Shown here: piece after piece, positions 27,890 through 34,989 of the stretch
How the letters are laid out: each line of letters starts with the position of its first letter
Position numbering within the stretch: the stretch's first letter is position 1
Assembly (NCBI GenBank): GCA_020852075.1
Contig: JADZBN010000176.1
Span: 1 to 34,989, forward strand
DNA: 34,989 bases
Direction of reading: 5' to 3'
Source of the DNA: Bacteroidia bacterium
Lineage (GTDB): Bacteria > Bacteroidota > Bacteroidia > AKYH767-A > 2013-40CM-41-45
Position numbers and translations under genes: made by a program
Notes under the pieces: generated by a model
What the model was told of the DNA's origin: nothing
Seen by the model: only the letters and a program-made list of their open reading frames with translations
The model's database searches: none

Positions 27890-30664
27890 ATGATGAACTT
27901 CAGAAGCCGGATTTTATTACTCCTGATTTTTATGCCTTTCATGGCATTCCCTCAGGGGACGCAATTCAAGGGAACAATTAAGGATGATCATGACTGGCCG
28001 GTTGCAGGCGCCAGGGTATCCGTGAGAAATTCAGCCCTGAGTACCACTACAGATTCACTGGGTAATTTTTTACTGGAAAATATTCCTGTTGGAACCGCAG
28101 AGTTGGAAATCACCGGAGCTTCAGGATTTTCAAAGGTCGAAGCGGTAACGGTTACTGCAACGTCAGAATCCAAAACAATTATATTACCCGAATATCCGCA
28201 GGAAGAGAGCCGGCTGGGCTCCGACAATCTACCCGTTATTTCCCTGGGTGATGATGACCTGCGGGACGCCGTTTCTCCCAATGTCGCCAGCGTACTGAAT
28301 GCTTCCCGTGACGCATTTTCCTCCGCTACCGCCTTCGTATTCAGCGCTGCGCGATTCCGCGTGCGGGGGTATGATGATGAAAATTTCGTCAGCTATATGA
28401 ATGGTATTCCACTCAATGACCTTTATACCGAGAGGAACCTCTACTCTTCCTACAGCGGATTGAATGATGTCATGAGGAATCGTGACAATTCCCTGGGCCT
28501 TGCACCCGCAACCTTCGCCTTCGGTGGCGTGGGTGGCTCGTCCACCGTTGACAGCCGTGCTTCCAGGCAGCGAAAACAGTTTCAGGTTTCTTATGCGGCT
28601 TCCAACCGCACTTATGATAACCGCCTCATGCTTACTTATGGTTCAGGACTGATGAAGGGCGGGTGGTCCTACGCGCTCAACTATTCAAGACGCTGGGCCA
28701 CGGACGGGTACGTTGACGGAACATTTTATGATGGCCATTCCTACTTCGCCGCCCTTGAGAAAAAAATCAATAGCCGGCATTCCCTCGCCTTGACCATAAT
28801 GGGCGCAAAAACAAAATCCGGAAGAACTTCTGCCGTAGTTCAGGAAATGTACGACCTTGCCGGAACCCATTATTACAATCCCAACTGGGGATACCAGAAT
28901 GGTGAAAAAAGAAATTCAAAGGTGGGAGATACACATCAGCCCCTGGCCATCCTTACACATGAATGGAAAATAAATGACAAGTCCTCCCTGTTATCTGCAG
29001 TCAGTTACCAGACCGGCTATACTGAAATTTCCGGCATAGACTGGTACAATGCCACCGACCCACGTCCGGATTACTACCGCTATCTGCCCAGTTACGATCC
29101 GAATTATGGTGAAGACCCCGCTTCCTTTGCAGTCTATTCTTCTTTGCTTGCCAGCCTGATGAGGGCAAATGAAGACTTGCGGCAGATCAACTGGGACAGG
29201 CTTTATGAATCCAACCAACTGCACGATACCACCTTCAACGGTGTTTCGGGTAAGTGGGCAAAGTATATACTGAGCGACCGGGTCACCGACAATACCAGGA
29301 TATGCTTCAACTCTACCTATAGCAATGTGGTAAGTGATCACCTGACTTTTAACGGCGGATTCACCTATCAGTCACAGCAATCGGAAAATTACAAGGAAGT
29401 AAAAGACCTCCTGGGTGCAGATTTCTTTGTTGACCTGAATCAATATACCGACCTGGCAAATCCCGATTCAACGGATATGCAGAATGACCTGAACAACCCC
29501 GACAGAATCCTGCATACGGGTGATAAATACGGCTATGACTTTACCGCGCATCTGCAAAATGCATCGTTATGGGGACAGGGAACCTGGAAGTTCAGCCGTA
29601 TGGATTATTTCCTTGCTCTTCAACTCACTTCCAGCAGTTATTACCGTACCGGTCACTATAAAAACGGCGTATTTCCGGACAACTCCTATGGAAATTCGGA
29701 AAAGCAAAACTTTTTCAATTATGCTGTAAAGGGCGGTGCTACCTTTAAGTACAACGGACGGAATTATTTTTATGGGAATGCAGCCTATCTTACCCGTGCA
29801 CCGCTTTTTGAAAATGCATACGTAAGTCCGCGTACCCGGGACTTTGTGGTAAAAAACCTGAAGGACGAAAGCATCTATTCCGGGGAAGCCGGATACCTTC
29901 TCCGGTCTCCAAAATTCAAGGGAAGACTGACAGGGTACTTTACCCAGTTTACGGACGGCACCGATACAAGGAGCTTTTACGATGAGGACTACAAGACTTT
30001 TGTGAACTACACCCTCACCGGTGTGGATAAGCGCAATACCGGGGTTGAAATTTCAGCGGAAGCCAGCCTCGGCAAGGGCTTCTCGGCAAGCGCGGTGGCT
30101 GCTGTAGGACAGTATTATTATTCCTCCCGCCCCCTTGCCACCATCAGCCAGGACAATGTGGATACCCTGCTATTTGACGGAGAAGTGGTGTATGCAAAAA
30201 ACATGAGGGTCTCCAGTGGCCCACAGTCAGCTTAGTCCATCGGCCTGAACTACCGGTCGAAGCAATACGGGTCGGTATATGTCAACGCGAATTATTTCGA
30301 TGATTTTTACGTGGACATTAACCCTGCAAGACGCACCATTTCCGCACTGGATCTCGTTGACGCCGGTTCTGTTGAATGGGACAGGATATTGTCACAGGAA
30401 AAGCGTAAAGGTCAGTTTACTCTCGACGCCTCTTTCAACTGGTCGGTTAAGCTGAATAAGAAATTCAAATCACTCAAACGAAACACCTTCGTCGTGTTGA
30501 ACCTGGGGGTAACCAATATTCTTGACAACAAGGATATCACCACCTCTGCATACGAACAACTGCGGTTTGATACTACGGATAAAAATCCGGATAAATACGC
30601 TACCAAGTATTCTTACGGATTCGGAAGGACTTTCTTCGCCAGTATAATTTTCCGAATGAACTGA
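27890..30664 (+). pseudogene. TonB-dependent receptor (CarboxypepD_reg-like N-terminus) interrupted by one in-frame TAG at 30233-30235
   Basis: Signal peptide ...FMAFPQ; FKGTIKDDHDWPVAGARVSVRN; FRVRGYDDENFVSYMNGIPLND plug; beta-barrel. After TAG the same frame continues SIGLNYRSKQYGSVYVNANYFDDFYVDINPARRT... to a barrel-type C-terminus FGRTFFASIIFRMN. Could be a true nonsense allele or a base error. Confidence 0.85.
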
Positions 30665-30699
30665 CAATCAATTAAAATCAAGACATCATTATAAATCCC

Positions 30700-32115
30700 A
30701 TGAAAAAAAGTATCATTCTTCTTCAGTCCATTGCTGTTCTCGCATTCCTGTCAGTATCCTTTTCTTCCTGCGTTAAGGACGAATTCGATCAGCCCGTAAC
30801 GGCCAACGTAGATCCGGCAATTACACCAACGCATACCATCCTGCAACTTCAGGGAATGGCCTCCGGACCTGTTCCTGTTGAAATTACCACGGATGTGATA
30901 GTCTCCGGAATCATTATTGCAGATGATGCTTCGGGGAATTTCTATAAAGAAATAATATTCCAGGACTCCACCGCCGGCCTAAGTATCTCGGTTGATGTTT
31001 CAAATTTCAATTCCGATTATCCTATCGGAAGAAAAATTTTCGTCAACTGTAAAGGATTGTTCATCGCAGATGACGGTGACGGAAACTTCCAGCTTGGCAT
31101 TAAAGACAATCTGACGATAGGAAGGATTCCGGCATCCCTTATTACAAGGTACATTACCAAAGGCTCCTGGGGCCATCAGGTGAATCCCGCATCCTACAAT
31201 CTTGTAACAATCGGCAGTGCTCCCAGCAATACCCTTATCCGCCTCAGTGACGTGGAATTCGCTGCCGCCGACGCAGGGATAACCTATGCAGACGGAGTCA
31301 ACCTGATTTCCAAAAACAGAACCATCGAAGATTGTTTCAATAACACCATTAAACTTTACAGCAGCGGTTATGCAAAATTTGCAAACACCCTCACACCTTC
31401 CGGCAAAGGCACCATTGTGGCCGTAAATAAATTTTATAACAACAGCAGTGAACTCATAATCCGTGATCCCGCAGATGTGATCATGAACGACAACCGTTGC
31501 GATGGTTCCTCCGGACAGCTTACACTAATGCCCCTTGACAGTGTCAGAATGTTGTTCACCGGAACTGCAACAAATGGCCCGCTGGGAAGAAAAATCCGTG
31601 GTACTGTAACCTCGGATTATATCAATGGAAATACCGATCCGAAAAATATGTTCATTGAAGACGGAACCGCCGGTATAGTCGTCAGGTTTACTTCCGCACA
31701 TTCCTTTGCTGCAGGCGCTGTGGTGGAAGTAAATATCGGAGGGCAGGAAATTTCCGAATACAACGGATTACTTCAACTGAACAATGTACCTAATGTGAAT
31801 GCCGTTCAGACCGGTACAGGAACCGTTACACCCAGAACAGCCACCATCGCACAGGTAATTGCTAATTTTCAGGCATGGGAATCCACCCTTGTCAAAATAA
31901 CAGGAGTTACCATCACGGGAAGCGGTACCTACAGCGGCTCCAATACGGTGACGGATGCAACGGGAAATATGACCTTGTTTACCCGTTCACAGGCGACATT
32001 TGCTGCAACTGCCTATCCCGCAGGTGCTGTTAGTGTAACGGGTCTCCTGACCGAATACAGTCCCAGTACCTTTACTCCACAGATCAGTATCCGGAACACT
32101 ACGGATGTCCAGTAA
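30700..32115 (+). CDS. DUF5689-type lipoprotein with repeated OB-like beta modules
   Basis: Lipobox-like SFSSCVKDEFD; VSGIIIADDASGNFYKEIIFQDSTAGLSISVD...; later modules IRGTVTSDYINGNTDPKNMFIEDGTAGIVVRF and KITGVTITG.... Confidence 0.75.
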   Translation: MKKSIILLQSIAVLAFLSVSFSSCVKDEFDQPVTANVDPAITPTHTILQLQGMASGPVPVEITTDVIVSGIIIADDASGNFYKEIIFQDSTAGLSISVDVSNFNSDYPIGRKIFVNCKGLFIADDGDGNFQLGIKDNLTIGRIPASLITRYITKGSWGHQVNPASYNLVTIGSAPSNTLIRLSDVEFAAADAGITYADGVNLISKNRTIEDCFNNTIKLYSSGYAKFANTLTPSGKGTIVAVNKFYNNSSELIIRDPADVIMNDNRCDGSSGQLTLMPLDSVRMLFTGTATNGPLGRKIRGTVTSDYINGNTDPKNMFIEDGTAGIVVRFTSAHSFAAGAVVEVNIGGQEISEYNGLLQLNNVPNVNAVQTGTGTVTPRTATIAQVIANFQAWESTLVKITGVTITGSGTYSGSNTVTDATGNMTLFTRSQATFAATAYPAGAVSVTGLLTEYSPSTFTPQISIRNTTDVQ

Positions 32116-32131
32116 AAAATTTCGAAAACAA

Positions 32132-32158
32132 AAAGCTCCGGAAATCCGGGGCTTTTTT
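32132..32158. terminator. Intrinsic terminator, possibly bidirectional, between convergent genes
   Basis: AAAGCTCCGG-AAAT-CCGGGGCTTT followed by TTTT. 10-bp stem with one G-T wobble; A-run on the other side. Confidence 0.85.
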
Positions 32159-32949
32159 TATGCGATTCCGGACCTGATAAACCGGTTCACTGCAGCATAA
32201 AATCCCTTGGGATTTTCTGCATGTACCCAGTGACCTGCATCGGGAACCGTTACAAAACGTACGTCCGTAAAAATTTTCCGGATTCCGGGTTCATCTTCCG
32301 TGCTGAGGTACCCCGATCTGCTGCCGCGGATAAACAGGGTCGGTACTGCAATGTGCGAATCCGGCGGAAGAGCACTTCCAAGGGACTCTATCTCCCTTTC
32401 AAGTACCGGTAGGTTAAACCGCCAGGAAAGGCTTTCATCGGATTTCCAGTAGAGGTTTTTTAACAGAAACTGTATGGTTGCCTCATCCGTCAGACCCTGC
32501 CTCAGGATCTGTTCCGCATCTCTCCTCGAATGTATGGATTTCAAATCAACAGCGTCCATGGCCGCAATTACCGACTGGTGATGCGGGGAATAATACCTCG
32601 GTGCAATGTCCACCACAATCAGCCTGGACAATTTCTGGGGATATTTCCTGGCAAAAAACATAGCCGATTTCCCTCCCATCGAATGGCCAATCATCACAAT
32701 ACTTTCCAGCCTGTTGATGTTTGCAAACCTGTTCAGGTCTTCCGCCATCAGTTCATAACTCATTTCATCTGAATGGGGGCTGCGGCCATGATTTCTTAAG
32801 TCAACGGAATAGACTGCATATCCCTCCTGGGAAAACAGATTGGCCTGGGTCTTCCAATTATCACCAAGCCCGAACAGGCCGTGCAGAATCACCAGAGGTT
32901 TTCCTTCACCCGTTTTCTGAAAGTGTAAATCTACTGCTCCGGAATCCAT
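32158..32949 (-). CDS. Alpha/beta hydrolase (YbfF-like)
   Basis: LVILHGLFGLGDNWKTQANLF, VDLRNHGRSPHSDEMSYE, VMIGHSMGGKSAMFFA nucleophile elbow, DAGHWVHAENPKGF. ATG at 32949 (MDSGAVDLHF) preferred over 32997. Confidence 0.92.
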   Translation of the reverse strand: MDSGAVDLHFQKTGEGKPLVILHGLFGLGDNWKTQANLFSQEGYAVYSVDLRNHGRSPHSDEMSYELMAEDLNRFANINRLESIVMIGHSMGGKSAMFFARKYPQKLSRLIVVDIAPRYYSPHHQSVIAAMDAVDLKSIHSRRDAEQILRQGLTDEATIQFLLKNLYWKSDESLSWRFNLPVLEREIESLGSALPPDSHIAVPTLFIRGSRSGYLSTEDEPGIRKIFTDVRFVTVPDAGHWVHAENPKGFYAAVNRFIRSGIA

Positions 32950-32980
32950 GAGTATTTGTGTCTGGATACAGAAATAAGAA

Positions 32981-33745
32981 TCAATCCGTTTGTGCATTAT
33001 AGGTGTCTGTAGGACGATCAGTATTCCCGTTTTGCTTCAGAAGGCGCAGGTACATCTGTACGGTATTCTCCATCCCGTAATACAATGCATCGCAGATGAT
33101 GGCATGCCCGATAGACACCTCCATCAATTCAGGGACCTGCTCCCTGAAATATTTCAGGTTATGCAAATTGAGATCATGTCCGGCATTCAAGCCAAGGCCG
33201 GCACCATAAAATGCAATCGCAGCTTCCCTGTATGGCTTTACAGCTTTCTCCCTGTCCTCTGCATACTGCGATGCATACCATTCTGTGTACAATTCAACCC
33301 TGTCGGTTCCGGTAGCAGCGGCTGCAGCTGCCAGAGATAGATCGGGTTCTATAAAAATCGAAGTGCGGATCCCCGCTTGTCTGAATCCCGATACAACTTC
33401 TGAAAGAAAATCTTTATGCTTCTTCACATCCCATCCTGCATTGGATGTAAGAACATCCGGTGGATCAGGAACCAGGGTAACCTGATCAGGTCTGACACGC
33501 AACACCATGGCAATGAATTCCTCCGTCGGATATCCTTCGATATTAAATTCTGTTCTTAGGATTTTTTTCAGTTCGGTTACATCACTTTTCCGGATATGCC
33601 TTTCATCCGGACGCGGATGAACCGTGATTCCCTCCGCTCCGAACTTCTCAATATCCTTTGCCATCCGCAGGAGATCCGGTACATTTCCGCCCCTTGCATT
33701 CCGTAACGTGGCAATTTTATTGATATTAACGCTGAGCTTCGGCAA
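32981..33745 (-). CDS. pdxJ: Pyridoxine 5'-phosphate synthase
   Basis: [91 protein letters not shown] start with an in-frame TAA two codons upstream. Confidence 0.96.
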   Translation of the reverse strand: MPKLSVNINKIATLRNARGGNVPDLLRMAKDIEKFGAEGITVHPRPDERHIRKSDVTELKKILRTEFNIEGYPTEEFIAMVLRVRPDQVTLVPDPPDVLTSNAGWDVKKHKDFLSEVVSGFRQAGIRTSIFIEPDLSLAAAAAATGTDRVELYTEWYASQYAEDREKAVKPYREAAIAFYGAGLGLNAGHDLNLHNLKYFREQVPELMEVSIGHAIICDALYYGMENTVQMYLRLLKQNGNTDRPTDTYNAQTD

Positions 33746-33895
33746 TCCCTTTTATTTCTCACTGTAAAATTCCATGATAAATTAAAATAAATCATGGCCT
33801 CCTGATGTTTTTATTAAGGGATGGATGCTGAAAAACCCCATGGAAGATGCTGTCACCCTGTCTCAAACTCCCAAACAACATCACAAATCAGCCCG

Positions 33896-33931
33896 TTTGC
33901 CCGTATCAAAGGCATAAATTCCGTAAGTTTG
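33896..33931 (+). promoter_or_regulatory. Candidate promoter of the CBS-domain gene
   Basis: TTTG (33896-33899) and TAAGTTTG (33924-33931), spacer 24 nt (long), upstream of ATG 33977. Confidence 0.4.
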
Positions 33932-33976
33932 CGCCCCACAGAACCTTCTCCACCTGAAAGCGTATTAAATGATCCC

Positions 33977-34639
33977 ATGACAGCCCGGGAATTAATAAAT
34001 GATTCATACCCTCCGCTCAAGCTGAGCGATACCGGTTTGAAGGCCATCAACTGGATGGAAGAATTCCGTGTGGAACACCTCCCAATTGTTGACGGGGGAA
34101 CCTACCTTGGCCTGGCAACAGAACAGGATATTCTTAAACTGAGTACGCTCGATCAGCCGCTGGCAAATCATTCCCTCTCCCTCATAAAACCCTTCGTCAG
34201 ATTTAATCAACCCGTATTTGAAGTGGTGAAGGTGATGTCAAAACATAAACTCACCCTGGTTCCGGTACTGGATGAAACCGAACATTACATCGGCCTGATT
34301 ACACTTTCAGATGTTTTGAAACATTATTCGGAAAGTGGGATTTTTGAGGATGCAAACGGCGTCATTGTTCTTGAGGTGGGTGCAAAAAGTTATTCCATGA
34401 GTGAAATTGCCCAACTCATCGAAACCGAAGACGGAAAAATCATCAGCTCGTACATCACACCGAATCCAGAGAATGAAACCATTGACATTACATTAAAAAT
34501 CAACCAGCGGGAACTGTCAAGAATTCTTTCTTCGTTTACAAGGCACGGTTACATCATAAAAGAACATTATCATCAGAACGAATTTATGGACGACCTAAAG
34601 TCACGGTATGATTCGCTGATGAATTTCCTGGGAATCTGA
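33977..34639 (+). CDS. CBS-domain pair protein
   Basis: MTARELINDSYPPLKLSDTGLKAINWMEEFRVEHLPIVDGGTYLGLATEQDIL...HKLTLVPVLDETEHYIGLITLSDVLKHY. The track ORF from 33821 is probably over-extended. Confidence 0.88.
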   Translation: MTARELINDSYPPLKLSDTGLKAINWMEEFRVEHLPIVDGGTYLGLATEQDILKLSTLDQPLANHSLSLIKPFVRFNQPVFEVVKVMSKHKLTLVPVLDETEHYIGLITLSDVLKHYSESGIFEDANGVIVLEVGAKSYSMSEIAQLIETEDGKIISSYITPNPENETIDITLKINQRELSRILSSFTRHGYIIKEHYHQNEFMDDLKSRYDSLMNFLGI

Positions 34640-34650
34640 TACACCGCGTC

Positions 34651-34989
34651 ATGCGCAGGATCAGGCCTCTTGTGTTTCTTGTACTTATTTTCCTGTTAAC
34701 TTTTCAGGGATTACTGCTGGCCGGAGACACCGGATCATTTGTATTGTCCGACTCCATTCCCCACCGGATCGCCTCCATAACCATTATTGGCAACAAGACC
34801 ACCCGGGACCACATCATCCTCCGTGAACTCACCTTCCATACCGGTGATACGCTGGATGAAGCCGGCCTCATCAAACGGGCACATCGCAGTGAAGAAAATG
34901 TGTACAATACCTCACTGTTCAACTCGGTTCATATCAACTGGCTGCCTGACCAGGGGTCATGGAATGTATTCATCCTTGTAACGGAAAGA
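34651..34989 (+). CDS. BamA/Omp85-like outer membrane protein, POTRA region, truncated by window end
   Basis: Signal peptide MRRIRPLVFLVLIFLLTFQGLLLAG, then HRIASITIIGNKTTRDHIILRELTFHTGDTLDEAGLIKRAHRSEENVYNTSLFNSVHINW (POTRA). Open to the last base. Confidence 0.75.
   Translation, partial: MRRIRPLVFLVLIFLLTFQGLLLAGDTGSFVLSDSIPHRIASITIIGNKTTRDHIILRELTFHTGDTLDEAGLIKRAHRSEENVYNTSLFNSVHINWLPDQGSWNVFILVTER

Noticed and set aside
30233-30235. TAG reassigned to a sense codon genome-wide, explaining the TonB receptor stop
   Set aside because: nadB (stop at 18216-18218, minus strand) and the 16897..17148 gene both end naturally in TAG, so TAG still acts as a stop here.
1-34989. CRISPR array, tRNA/rRNA, IS element, prophage or defence island
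   Set aside because: No periodic repeats, tRNA-like cloverleaf, transposase, integrase or known defence domains were recognised on reading; a tRNAscan/Infernal/DefenseFinder run would be needed to be definitive.

Overview
The window looks like an ordinary, gene-dense Bacteroidota (Bacteroidetes) chromosome segment. Supporting signs are T9SS C-terminal sorting domains, DUF4296, DUF5689 and CarboxypepD_reg-type TonB-dependent receptor families, and TAnnTTTG-type -7 promoter elements. About 31 protein genes can be supported. Most are housekeeping genes: ruvB, acs, polyprenol-phosphate mannosyltransferase, dihydroorotase, tyrS, nadB, Nfu-type Fe-S protein, thpR, odhB/sucB, sucA, pdxJ and a POTRA/BamA-like start running off the right edge. 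The rest are surface or secreted proteins and small conserved hypotheticals. I saw no tRNA, rRNA, CRISPR array, IS element, prophage or obvious defence island. I do not see a convincing undescribed multi-gene system. The points most worth a second look are: (1) a TonB-dependent receptor split by one in-frame TAG, beside a divergent secreted EEP-family nuclease/phosphatase and a DUF5689 lipoprotein, possibly a nucleic-acid or phosphate scavenging locus; (2) a TPR-histidine kinase that ends right after its DHp/HisKA helices with no ATPase domain; (3) a bacterial deoxyhypusine-synthase-like protein; (4) a stand-alone LuxE-like acyl-protein synthetase overlapping nadB; (5) a GTGA-coupled mannosyltransferase-dihydroorotase-DUF4296 cassette. 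Several start codons in the ORF track are probably wrong (sucA, CBS protein, EEP protein, RRM protein, hydrolase). All calls come from reading the sequence; no database search was run.
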